Of a stretch of DNA of 23,768 nt, positions 7,229-14,824 are shown in pieces. The notes under the pieces were generated by a model. That model did no database searches, was not told the origin of the DNA, and was given only the letters and a program-made list of their open reading frames with translations. The DNA comes from an uncultured Collinsella sp. (GTDB lineage: Bacteria; Actinomycetota; Coriobacteriia; Coriobacteriales; Coriobacteriaceae). Location: positions 1-23,768 of the forward strand of contig CAUAAZ010000032.1 of assembly GCA_958427145.1 (NCBI GenBank), given 5' to 3'. Both the position numbers and the translations under genes were made by a program. Numbering within the stretch: the stretch's first letter is position 1; the number at the start of each line of letters is the position of its first letter.

Positions 7229-10200
7229 ATGGCGAACACCCAGAACTATATTAACCACCTGCTGCAGAACACCGGCATTACGCCGGCATGCAGCGAAGAA
7301 GAGCGCTTGGCTGCCGAAGATATCGCTCAGATCTTCCGCAACCACGGCTTTGACCCCGAGGTTCAGGAGTTCAATGCCCCGGCGCCCAGTAGGTTGGCAT
7401 TTGCCGTTACCGGTATTCTTGCGTTTGCCGGCGCCCTGCTGATGGGCATCGGCGGCGGTATCGGCTTGGTCGGCACCTTGCTGGCCATTGTCGGCGCCGT
7501 TCTTTACGTGCTCGAGCGCACGGGCCACCCCGTGGTTTCGCGCCTGGGCAAGACGGGCGTGAGCCAAAATGTCATCGCCTACCACAAGGCCTCGGGCCCG
7601 CTCGCGTCCCCGCGTAACCGCCCGGTGGTCGTTGTCGCACACTACGACTCTCCCCGTGCTGAGCTGCTCGCCCGCGAGCCTTATGCTTCGTATCGTGCGC
7701 TCATCGCCAAGCTGTTGCCCGTTGCCACGGTTGCCCCCGCTGCCGTTGCCATCCTGCGTATTCTGCCGCTCCCCGGCGCGCTCAAGGTTCTGCTGTGGAT
7801 TGTCGCGATCCTCGCTTCCCTCGTTGCACTCGCCAACGCGGTAAACATCATCTCTAACCGCCACATTCTTCCCTATACGTCTGGCGCGGTGTGCAACAAG
7901 TCTTCTGTCGCCGCTATGCTCGGCGTTATGGACAACGTTGCTCCCTTCCAGGGCGAAAACGAGTTTCCCGACGATGTTCCGTTCGATACCTATTTTGGGG
8001 AGCAGAAGCGTCGTGCCGAGGAAATGGCGCGCGCAGCGGCGGAATATGCCGCGGCCCAGCAGCAAAACGACTACGGCAACACCATCGAGTATGAAGAGCC
8101 TACCTACGCCGAGGACGAATTCGGTCAGCCGATTGCTCCCGACGCTCAGACCGAGCCCGAACAGGGTGAGGCTTTCGACGAGCAAATCGAGGGCTTTGAG
8201 GGTGCGTCTGCCGACGAGACGCTGATCGGCGCTATCGTGCCCGAGGATCAGAATCAGGCTGTCCAGGCCGAAGAGTTCAATGACGAGGTTCCCGCTGCCG
8301 AGCCGGCGGAGGAGTCTGCCGAGCCCGAGCCCAAGCTCTATCGCAACGCCGCCGGCAACATCCGCTTTGGTTCGGATGCCATCCGTGCGCTCGGAATGCT
8401 TCCCGAGTCCTGCACGCTCGATTACGAGGAGGGCGAGGAGCCAACGTTTGAGCCCGAGCCTGCCCCCGTCGTGGCTGCGCCTGCGCCCGTTGTCGCTGCG
8501 GATGATGAGTCTGCCGCGGTTACCGCTGCCGTTGCCGATCCCGAGGCGGTGTCCGCGTTCGATCCCGCGGCAGGACTGGACATTTTGGCTCCCGCCGCAC
8601 CGGCGCAAGACGTTGCGGACGAGTCTGACGACGATTGCGTTGAACAACCGAGGCGCGTGTCTTACGAGAGCGATACTGATTTCTCGGCCGAGATTCCCGC
8701 GGCAACGCCGCATGCCGACATTGCATCCGCGTTCTCGTCGATTGGCGCCAGCGCTTCCAACTTCTTTAAGGGTGCGTTTGCAAAGGGCAAGAAATTTGTC
8801 GACGATTTCGAGGAGAAGCGCGCTGCCGCACGCGAGGCTGCCGAGCAGGAGGCTATCGCTCAGCAGCAGGCAGCCGAGGCGGCACGTGAGCTCGCGGCGC
8901 AAGAGTTCGAGCAGAACGAGGCTATGCAGTCCGCGCCCGTCGAAGCCGCCGAAGCTACAACGTCCTTTGAGTCCCAGCAACCGGCGTCCGCGGATGTTGT
9001 TGAAGCGACGACGTCTTTCGAGGCTCAGCAGCACGTCGATAGCACCATGTCGTTTGATGCCGCGCAGTTCGATTCCACGATAACGTTTGAAAAACAGGGC
9101 ACCGCGATTGCCGAGCCCCTTCCTGTTTCCGATGAGCAGGGCGACGCGGCAGACGATGACGAGCCTGTTGATGCTGCCGAAATCCAAGATGCCGCCGAGG
9201 ACGAGCCCGTCGAGGCCAACTCTGACGAAGAGCAATACGCGGCAGCCGAGCAAGATGATTCGACCGAGGTCGAGCAGGAGGAAGTGCCTGCGGTTTCCGA
9301 GACTCCCGAGACGGATGAGTCGAGGCCTTATTCCACGCAGATTTTCACCATGCCGACCCCGAGTGGTTCCGGTGCCACGGTTGCCAATGTCGCTCCCACC
9401 CAGGACGAAACGGTCGATTCCCTTATGGCCCAGATTTCCTCCCAGGCATCGCCGCGCCCGCAGATGAATGTTCCCGATCCGGCGTCGGCACCGTCGCCTG
9501 CACCTTCCTCGTCTCCGCTGGCTTCGGTCCCCGATCCGTCGCTGCCGTCTATGAAGCAGGCAAACGTTGCGTCTCGCACGTCGCTGTTCGACCTTCCCGA
9601 CCCCTCCGCACAGGTCAACGATCCCTTTGCTACTGCCCAGGGCCCCGAACCCACATCGGCACCCGTTGCGCCTCCTATGCCCGTTGCGTCGGGCGCACAG
9701 CCGATCGAGACCATTTCGGCTCCCGCCCCGGCGGCACCCAAGTCTCGTAAGCGCGGCCTGGGTGGTCTGTTCGGCCGTAAAAAGAAAAACGAGCAGGACA
9801 GCATGAGTGACTGGCTGGGCGTCGAAGACGATTACGATGCCAAGAAATCCGGTCGCGGTATCGGTTCGTGGGATAACTTCGAGGACGATAACGATGGCTG
9901 GAAGGGCGGCGCTACGTCTTCCGATGGCGCTTCTTCCGAAGATATGCTCTCGGCTGTCGCCTCTATGGGCGATGATGAGCTGCTCGGTCACGATATCTGG
10001 TTTGTGGCAACGGGTGCCTCGGATTGTGATGGCGCCGGCATGAAGGCCTTCTTGGCTTCGCATCGCGATAAGCTCCGCGGCGTATTCTTTATCAATCTTG
10101 AATCCGTCGGCGCCGGTAGGCTTTCGGTTGTGACGGTCGAGGGCGAACAACAACTGCTCAAGGGCGATCGCCGCATCATGAACCTGGTCAGCAAGGTCTG

Positions 10201-10420
10201 CAAGTCGTTCCATGTCGATTGTGGCGCGCTCGAGATGCCCTATGCCAAGACCGATGGCTATGCCGCGCTCGAGGCGAGCCGCCGAGCCCTTACCATCGCC
10301 GGCGTGGACGGCACGCGTCTGGCTTGCGCTCGTACCGAGGACGACCTGCCCCACAATGTCAACCCGACGAACATTGCTACGGTATCCGAGGTCGTGACCG
10401 AGGTTATCCGCCGTTCGTAG
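7229..10420 (+). CDS. Membrane protein with split, degenerate M28-peptidase fold and long acidic insert
   Basis: I start this at 7229 (GGAG five bases upstream). An in-frame ATG at 7079 would add 50 unconvincing residues. The 1063-residue product opens with a soluble segment (1-55) and two membrane helices (about 57-95). A strand with VVVVAHYDS follows (H138, D140, as in the first M28 metal motif), then two more hydrophobic helices (about 160-206). After SSVAAMLGVMDNV comes a roughly 680-residue acidic, Ala/Glu/Pro-rich, low-complexity region (about 240-920) with a helical segment and a basic patch (KSRKRGLGGLFGRKKK). The peptidase-like fold resumes at about 921-1063 (HDIWFVATGASDCDGAG, NLESVG, PHNVNPTNI). 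The catalytic Glu-Glu pair expected after the ATG strand is replaced by SD, so classic aminopeptidase activity is doubtful. It precedes a small membrane protein by 21 bases. The fold assignment is inference from motifs. Confidence 0.7.
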   Translation: MANTQNYINHLLQNTGITPACSEEERLAAEDIAQIFRNHGFDPEVQEFNAPAPSRLAFAVTGILAFAGALLMGIGGGIGLVGTLLAIVGAVLYVLERTGHPVVSRLGKTGVSQNVIAYHKASGPLASPRNRPVVVVAHYDSPRAELLAREPYASYRALIAKLLPVATVAPAAVAILRILPLPGALKVLLWIVAILASLVALANAVNIISNRHILPYTSGAVCNKSSVAAMLGVMDNVAPFQGENEFPDDVPFDTYFGEQKRRAEEMARAAAEYAAAQQQNDYGNTIEYEEPTYAEDEFGQPIAPDAQTEPEQGEAFDEQIEGFEGASADETLIGAIVPEDQNQAVQAEEFNDEVPAAEPAEESAEPEPKLYRNAAGNIRFGSDAIRALGMLPESCTLDYEEGEEPTFEPEPAPVVAAPAPVVAADDESAAVTAAVADPEAVSAFDPAAGLDILAPAAPAQDVADESDDDCVEQPRRVSYESDTDFSAEIPAATPHADIASAFSSIGASASNFFKGAFAKGKKFVDDFEEKRAAAREAAEQEAIAQQQAAEAARELAAQEFEQNEAMQSAPVEAAEATTSFESQQPASADVVEATTSFEAQQHVDSTMSFDAAQFDSTITFEKQGTAIAEPLPVSDEQGDAADDDEPVDAAEIQDAAEDEPVEANSDEEQYAAAEQDDSTEVEQEEVPAVSETPETDESRPYSTQIFTMPTPSGSGATVANVAPTQDETVDSLMAQISSQASPRPQMNVPDPASAPSPAPSSSPLASVPDPSLPSMKQANVASRTSLFDLPDPSAQVNDPFATAQGPEPTSAPVAPPMPVASGAQPIETISAPAPAAPKSRKRGLGGLFGRKKKNEQDSMSDWLGVEDDYDAKKSGRGIGSWDNFEDDNDGWKGGATSSDGASSEDMLSAVASMGDDELLGHDIWFVATGASDCDGAGMKAFLASHRDKLRGVFFINLESVGAGRLSVVTVEGEQQLLKGDRRIMNLVSKVCKSFHVDCGALEMPYAKTDGYAALEASRRALTIAGVDGTRLACARTEDDLPHNVNPTNIATVSEVVTEVIRRS

Positions 10421-10441
10421 ACGGAGCTCTAAGGAGTCAAC

Positions 10442-10660
10442 GTGTTTTCGTATATTAAGCGCCATTGGCCTGTCTACGTGATTTTGACCTTGATTGCCAT
10501 TGCGTTAGGATTTGGGGCTGCCTACATCGTGGGCGCAAAGGGCTCGACCCCCGCCTCCGCAATCAGCGAAGAGGTGGAGCAAGAACAGAGCACGGGTGCC
10601 GATGGGATTCCTGAGTCCGAGCAAGCAATCGTTGATGGTGGATCTTCGTCTGCAGAGTAG
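10442..10660 (+). CDS. Small single-pass membrane protein of unknown function
   Basis: This 72-residue protein starts with GTG, preceded by AAGGAG at 10431-10436. Residues 1-8 are basic and aromatic, residues about 10-31 form one hydrophobic helix (VYVILTLIAIALGFGAAYIV), and the rest is an acidic Ser/Glu-rich tail. Topology is likely N-in with the tail outside. The gene lies 21 bases behind the M28-like gene and ahead of a strong terminator, so the two probably form an operon. Its acidic tail resembles the composition of the large insert in its neighbour. I do not recognise a family. It could be an accessory subunit of the preceding protein, but nothing in the sequence proves that. Confidence 0.6.
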   Translation: MFSYIKRHWPVYVILTLIAIALGFGAAYIVGAKGSTPASAISEEVEQEQSTGADGIPESEQAIVDGGSSSAE

Positions 10661-10683
10661 ATACGGCGATTTACATGATTGAA

Positions 10684-10719
10684 AGCGGGTGAGCCAGGGG
10701 ACTGGCTCGCCCGCTTTTT
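10684..10719. terminator. Bidirectional intrinsic terminator
   Basis: AGCGGGTGAGCCA pairs with TGGCTCGCCCGCT across a six-base loop, with one G-T pair, and is followed by TTTTT on the plus strand. It sits between two convergent genes and ends the plus-strand operon. On the minus strand the tract after the stem is only TTTC, so it would serve the adhesin gene less well. Confidence 0.85.
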
Positions 10720-10726
10720 CATCGCG

Positions 10727-13700
10727 CTAGCGCTTCTTTGGGATCGACCTAAGGCGAGCGAACCATAGGGCTGCGGCACCCGAGGTCAGGAGCGCGGTGA
10801 TGCAAGCGGCGATGGGAACTGCTCCTGTTGCCGGTAGGTCCTGCGGTAGGGTACAGCGTTGAATGACACAGTCCTCGTCATGTGACTCAAGTTTATCGCC
10901 GCCGCCGTTGCGGCAAAGATCGACGCGTGCGCTGTTGGTGAGTGCAGTTTGGGGCGTATAAGCCGACGTTGCCTGCATGTGCACGACTGCGCCCCGAGCG
11001 TCTGTGCCAAGGATTGCTTTGGCATCGTCAAGGTCGTCGTGCTCATCTTTGAGATCATCGCGGGTCCAAGAATCCGCATCGCTTCGAGTCGTAAAGTCGG
11101 CGGCTACCGCACCGTATTCAATTCGAATGCCCGTTACGACGGTATTGGGTGTAAGGTCGAGCTCTTCCGCCTCGAGTGTGGTGGATTCCGTGGTCGAGAC
11201 ATCCGCCTTCCAGAGGCGCCAGCCGTCGTAATCGACGAGGCGACAGTCCTCACCAAGGCTCTCTTTTACTTCGTCGGACTCAAGCCAAGGATTTTCGTGC
11301 CCATCGTCAAGTGTCGCGTTTGCCGGCTCACCGACGTCTGTCGAGTCCAACGGCGTCGTGCGATACCATACGTTGCACAGACCGTTGAGGTCGCCGATGG
11401 CGACGGGGGTTTCGATTGAGATGAATCTCGCTGTGCCGTCTTTGGCGCACTCAAGATCATCGGTAATCGTAAACTCATCAACCCAAGTAGCGGAATCGTT
11501 TCGAGCATCGATGGTATAGGAGAAAAGCCCATCACTATTGGTTTGCGTCGTGGCGCGGTTTTTACCATCGCCGTTAGCCAACAGGCCCTTTTCGATAGGT
11601 TGGACAAGTTCCTGACGCTTGTCGACCTGTCCCTTGATCTCGATGGGCGCATCCTTCATCGCGACGGATTGGACTTCTCCCGTATCCTTTATTTCAAACG
11701 TTATCTCCTCGGCAAGGTCGTAGGTCCGCGGGGACATCATTTCGCGCAACGAGTAGGTGCCGGGTGCAAGATGTTCGACGCGGTGTGGCTTGTCGGATGA
11801 GGTCCAGGAGTCTATTTCGGTTTTATCGGGACCATATAAGGTGAGCTGTGCGCCTTCCACTTCCTGCTCGCCGCTTGCATCGACCTTGGAGATATCAACC
11901 TTGGTGTAATCGTCGGATACGTTAAGCCGTGCTTCTACAACGGGTGTTTTCTGGTCGGCATAAGTAAGGTCGACAATATGGGATGTCCGATCGAGTAAGA
12001 AGCCTGCCGGCGCTTGAGTCTCGACAACCTCGTAGCGTGCGGTGCCAGATCCCAGCGGGAGGTCGTCCGCGCGTGCTTCTCCAGTTTCATCCGTCGTGAC
12101 GGTCGTGACAGTCTCACCGTCGAGCGCGGCAATGCTACCGTCGGGGCGCACGATATCACCCGAGGCACGGATCTCAAAGACGGCGCCCGCGAGGCTGCTG
12201 CCGTCTATGGCATCGGTTTTAACGATCCTGATGTTTCCGGTCGCGGCGTGGTCATAATACGAGGCGACTGCAACGGGCGTTAGGTTCATGTCGGCGGGTA
12301 TGTTTACCTCGATCTCTTCGCCGACAAGATAGGGCTCTTTGGCCGAGGTTTCGCGTACATAATAGGTGCCCGGCACGAGCGATTCGGGCAGTGTGACGGT
12401 CCCGGTCGCGTCAGTCGTAAAGGTGTCCATTACGTTATGTGCTGGATACCAGCAAGTTTGTGAGACAGGTTCGTGATTGCTGTCGAGGAGTTGGAAGGTG
12501 AATCCGGCTAGGGGAACAGAAGCGCCTGTTTGGGCATCGCGTTTTACAATCTGGAGATGCGTCGACAGCGCGTGGTTGTCCACGATATATTGAAGCTCGG
12601 CGGCGTCGGAAATCTGATTGGCCCCGACGGTCCATTCCCCTGCACGTTTAAAACCCTCGGGGACGGTTTCCGGAACCTCGCGAACCGTGTAGCCGGCACG
12701 GTCGTATGGGACGGCTCCGTGGACACCGGCGGGTCGCTTGCCTGTGCCGAACCATGCTTCGGGCTGATCTTTGGTGGAGGCAAAGCCATAGATGTTTGTG
12801 GTCAGTGTGCCAACAACCTGCTGAGAGCTGTTGCTGACAACCTCAAAGACAACACCACCCGCCGGCTGCTCCAGGCCGGATTGGTCGCTATTGCCGTAAT
12901 CCTTGAATTTGGAAATCTCAAGGTCAAAAGCAATGGGGATATCGGAAATGCGAGATTCGATCTCGACCACGCCTGAATCGCCGAGCTGGTCGGCTCCAAC
13001 GGTATAGGTCCAGCTGTCGTTGGATGGCAGGTAGCCCTCGGGGGCTTTTGATTCGTAGATGGTAAAGGTTCCTAAGGGGACATCGGCGAGGGTGGCCCGA
13101 CCGCTTTCGTCGGTCGTGAGGATTTGCGCCCATCCAGGGGTTGATTGTGACACACACGTGAACTCTGCTCCTGCGAGTGAAGATCCCACCTGGGGGCCGG
13201 CATTCGTCGCGGCATCGAGTTTTACGATACGCAGGTTGATGGTGCCGGGCTGTTCATCAATGGCGACCTGTCCACCGTCATTCCCCGTGGTAAAGGCGAT
13301 GCGATCACGACGGGGGACATAGCCGGCCGGCGCCTTCGTTTCAACTAGGTAGTATGCAGTGTTGGGCAGAAGAGTTGCTTGCGCCCGACCGTTGCTGTCC
13401 ATCTGGATGGTGCCGACACGCGCGCCGCTGGCGCTCTCAAAAATATCGAATGTTGCCCCGTCAAACTGATAAGTATTGTTTCCGCTGGTAATGGCAGCGT
13501 TTGCAGACTGCTTTTGGAAGGAAACAGAGACCGCCGGCAGTACATAGAGCATGTCCTGACGTTTGCTGCCGCCCGATACGGCTCCTAGATAGCGTCGCGC
13601 GCGGTGCGGAGCGGCTTTGATGTTTCCTGATTTTGTGCTGTCGTGGAGCCACCGCGCCGCCGCCACGACTTCATTGTCAGCGGTAAAGTGCCCACTCTTG

Positions 13701-14158
13701 GTTTTGCCCTGAGCGGTCGTGTAAGAGTAAGTACCGTCGACATGGGTAGTGCCGTTGAGCATCCATACGGCAAGCTGGGTTGCGGCGCGGGCGCGATCGG
13801 GTGAAAGATGGTAACCGCCAAACGACGTGGCGGTAGGATATCCGTGACAAACGATTGCCGCGAACTCGTCGTCGAGCCACACCCAGCCTTGATCAAAGTT
13901 GAGCCATGGGCCGCCCGGCTTGGTGGGGCCGGGGCGCTCCTGGTTCATGCAGTAGGCAATCGAGGCGTCTTGAGCTTCATACTTGCCGATGAAGAAGGGC
14001 CCACAATCATCGCTAATAGTGCGGAAGCCGAGCTGACCGTAGCCATCGACGGCAAATGCGGCTCCCGGTGTCAGGCAGCCGAAAAGCAGGAAGAGGAGCA
14101 GGAGCAGCGGACCTGTTGCGATTGCGCTGTGGACAGAGTGCGTGGGTGCGTTGGACAT
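10727..14158 (-). CDS. LPxTG-anchored thioester-domain adhesin with SpaA/Cna-B-type repeats
   Basis: This 1143-residue surface protein has a signal peptide (hydrophobic 17-29, likely cleavage after AFA at 34-36). A thioester-type domain follows (about 40-210), with C70 in AYCMN and Q128 in ATQLAVW, matching the Cys and TQxxxW signatures of TED adhesins. By family, a Cys-Gln thioester forms there and can bond covalently to host amines. Six prealbumin-like SpaA/Cna-B domains follow (about 211-300, 305-400, 410-530, 533-638, 642-748, 753-838). Each has a strand Lys (K216, K313, K417, K539, K647, K758) and a Glu in the YxxxE box (E273, E369, E494, E603, E713, E806), as needed for intramolecular isopeptide bonds. 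A divergent domain (about 840-1095) leads to LPATG (1108-1112), a membrane helix and RLRSIPKKR, the sortase signal. AAGGAG supports the start. No sortase gene is in the window. Confidence 0.9.
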   Translation of the reverse strand: MSNAPTHSVHSAIATGPLLLLLFLLFGCLTPGAAFAVDGYGQLGFRTISDDCGPFFIGKYEAQDASIAYCMNQERPGPTKPGGPWLNFDQGWVWLDDEFAAIVCHGYPTATSFGGYHLSPDRARAATQLAVWMLNGTTHVDGTYSYTTAQGKTKSGHFTADNEVVAAARWLHDSTKSGNIKAAPHRARRYLGAVSGGSKRQDMLYVLPAVSVSFQKQSANAAITSGNNTYQFDGATFDIFESASGARVGTIQMDSNGRAQATLLPNTAYYLVETKAPAGYVPRRDRIAFTTGNDGGQVAIDEQPGTINLRIVKLDAATNAGPQVGSSLAGAEFTCVSQSTPGWAQILTTDESGRATLADVPLGTFTIYESKAPEGYLPSNDSWTYTVGADQLGDSGVVEIESRISDIPIAFDLEISKFKDYGNSDQSGLEQPAGGVVFEVVSNSSQQVVGTLTTNIYGFASTKDQPEAWFGTGKRPAGVHGAVPYDRAGYTVREVPETVPEGFKRAGEWTVGANQISDAAELQYIVDNHALSTHLQIVKRDAQTGASVPLAGFTFQLLDSNHEPVSQTCWYPAHNVMDTFTTDATGTVTLPESLVPGTYYVRETSAKEPYLVGEEIEVNIPADMNLTPVAVASYYDHAATGNIRIVKTDAIDGSSLAGAVFEIRASGDIVRPDGSIAALDGETVTTVTTDETGEARADDLPLGSGTARYEVVETQAPAGFLLDRTSHIVDLTYADQKTPVVEARLNVSDDYTKVDISKVDASGEQEVEGAQLTLYGPDKTEIDSWTSSDKPHRVEHLAPGTYSLREMMSPRTYDLAEEITFEIKDTGEVQSVAMKDAPIEIKGQVDKRQELVQPIEKGLLANGDGKNRATTQTNSDGLFSYTIDARNDSATWVDEFTITDDLECAKDGTARFISIETPVAIGDLNGLCNVWYRTTPLDSTDVGEPANATLDDGHENPWLESDEVKESLGEDCRLVDYDGWRLWKADVSTTESTTLEAEELDLTPNTVVTGIRIEYGAVAADFTTRSDADSWTRDDLKDEHDDLDDAKAILGTDARGAVVHMQATSAYTPQTALTNSARVDLCRNGGGDKLESHDEDCVIQRCTLPQDLPATGAVPIAACITALLTSGAAALWFARLRSIPKKR

Positions 14159-14172
14159 GGCTGCTCCTTATC

Positions 14173-14191
14173 CCTCGTGCGCCGCACGGGG
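14173..14191 (-). promoter_or_regulatory. Leader hairpin before adhesin ribosome binding site
   Basis: CGTGC/GCACG with extra outer pairs and a three-base loop ends a few bases before the adhesin's AAGGAG (14164-14169). It could influence translation initiation or mRNA stability. Upstream of it (14192-14412) I find no gene and no riboswitch class I can name. A weaker pairing TACCC/GGGTA lies further upstream in the same leader. Confidence 0.3.
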
Positions 14192-14412
14192 AGGCTGCGA
14201 CGCGTAGGATGAGGCTACCCCCGAGGTTCATGCGGGTAAGTACCGGAGCCTGACCAAAAGCTTGCCCAATTCCTGACAAATTGAGCTCAAATACAACAAT
14301 CAAGCAAAAGTGCAGGTAGAAGATAGGGAGAACAGGAAGTTAAAGGTCCTCGTCTCCACAATTGACGTGATTTTCAAACGAATCTCCACAGCTAAAACAA
14401 GCATCACCACCC

Positions 14413-14442
14413 TTGTATCGAACAAGATAACCGCGTTATACT
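14413..14442 (+). promoter_or_regulatory. Candidate promoter for tRNA-Gly
   Basis: TTGTAT (14413-14418) and TATACT (14437-14442) are 18 bases apart, and the mature tRNA begins 14 bases after the -10 box. The -10 box is good and the -35 box is weak. Confidence 0.5.
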
Positions 14443-14455
14443 AGCCAACACACAA

Positions 14456-14530
14456 GCGGGCATCGCCAAGTGGTAAGGCATCAGCTTCCCAAGCTGACAC
14501 TCGCGGGTTCGAGTCCCGTTGCCCGCTCCA
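14456..14530 (+). tRNA. tRNA-Gly (anticodon CCC)
   Basis: The cloverleaf closes fully. The acceptor GCGGGCA pairs with TGCCCGC. The D-arm is GCCA...AGGC, apart from its weak outer pair. The anticodon stem TCAGC/GCTGA carries loop TTCCCAA, giving anticodon CCC at positions 34-36. The T-stem GCGGG/CCCGT holds loop TTCGAGT. The discriminator base is T, and the CCA end is encoded (14528-14530). It reads glycine codon GGG. The gene is monocistronic, with its own terminator directly downstream, and its 3' end is duplicated 192 bases away. Confidence 0.95.
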
Positions 14531-14541
14531 GTAAAAAGCAC

Positions 14542-14573
14542 AAGCACGGCAGCGTTACGTTGCCGTGCTTTTT
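14542..14573 (+). terminator. Intrinsic terminator of tRNA-Gly
   Basis: AAGCACGGCA pairs perfectly with TGCCGTGCTT over a nine-base loop and runs into TTTTT. It lies 11 bases after the CCA end. Confidence 0.9.
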
Positions 14574-14585
14574 ACTATCAAGCGC

Positions 14586-14722
14586 CGGGACTCGAACCCG
14601 CCAGGGTGCGAGCGTTAAGCAAACGCGAAGCGTTTGTAGCGAGCAGGCGAAGGCGCCGACAGGCGCCTGAAGCCGGTGCGGTTTTGCGAAGCAAATGCGC
14701 AGACGTCCCGTTGCCCGCTCCA
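14586..14722 (+). repeat. tRNA-Gly-linked palindromic element ending in a duplicated tRNA 3' end
   Basis: The element opens with an exact 16-base inverted copy of the tRNA-Gly T-arm (14586-14601 against 14503-14518). Three hairpins follow: CAAACGC/GCGTTTG with loop GAA (14620-14636), AGGCGCC/GGCGCCT with loop GACA (14651-14668), and TTTGC/GCAAA with loop GAA (14683-14695). It ends with an exact 18-base direct repeat of the tRNA 3' end (14705-14722 against 14513-14530), beginning inside the T-loop and including CCA. No plausible protein is encoded. It matches in order and partly in sequence the element beside tRNA-Lys at 23327-23450. Whether it is a mobile remnant, an attachment scar or a structured RNA is unknown. 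Confidence 0.8.
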
Positions 14723-14774
14723 ATTCCAAAATGTTAGGTTAATGCCTGCTGCCCATACTTGCACCTGCGCACGG

Positions 14775-14780
14775 TACAAT
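14775..14780 (+). promoter_or_regulatory. Candidate -10 box for purB
   Basis: TACAAT in the context GGTACAATGG lies 45 bases before the purB start codon. No good -35 hexamer sits 16-18 bases upstream, so the promoter may depend on an activator or be misplaced here. Confidence 0.35.
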
Positions 14781-14824
14781 GGTTGGGTTACGACCAACGT
14801 GCCAATAACCAAAAAGGAGCCGCT

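Noticed and set aside
7178..10465. A 1095-codon open frame on the minus strand spanning the whole M28-like gene
   Set aside because: Its product is an Arg/Gly/Leu-rich, low-complexity sequence with no domain. It mirrors the GC-biased Ala/Glu/Pro codons of the plus-strand insert. It has no promoter or ribosome binding site, and the plus frame carries real membrane and peptidase motifs.
14192..14412. A possible cyclic-di-GMP-type riboswitch in the adhesin leader
   Set aside because: Some short stretches on the minus strand (CTCCGG, GGGGGTA) looked suggestive, but the conserved GCAAAGCC-like core and tetraloop receptor are not present in order, so no riboswitch is called.
14586..14722. CRISPR-like or tandem repeat array at the tRNA loci
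   Set aside because: There is no regular repeat-spacer pattern; the repeats are one direct copy of the tRNA end plus dissimilar hairpins.
14481..14729. Minus-strand frame containing ERATGLEPASVS
   Set aside because: It is likewise an antisense translation across tRNA-Gly and its duplicated end.
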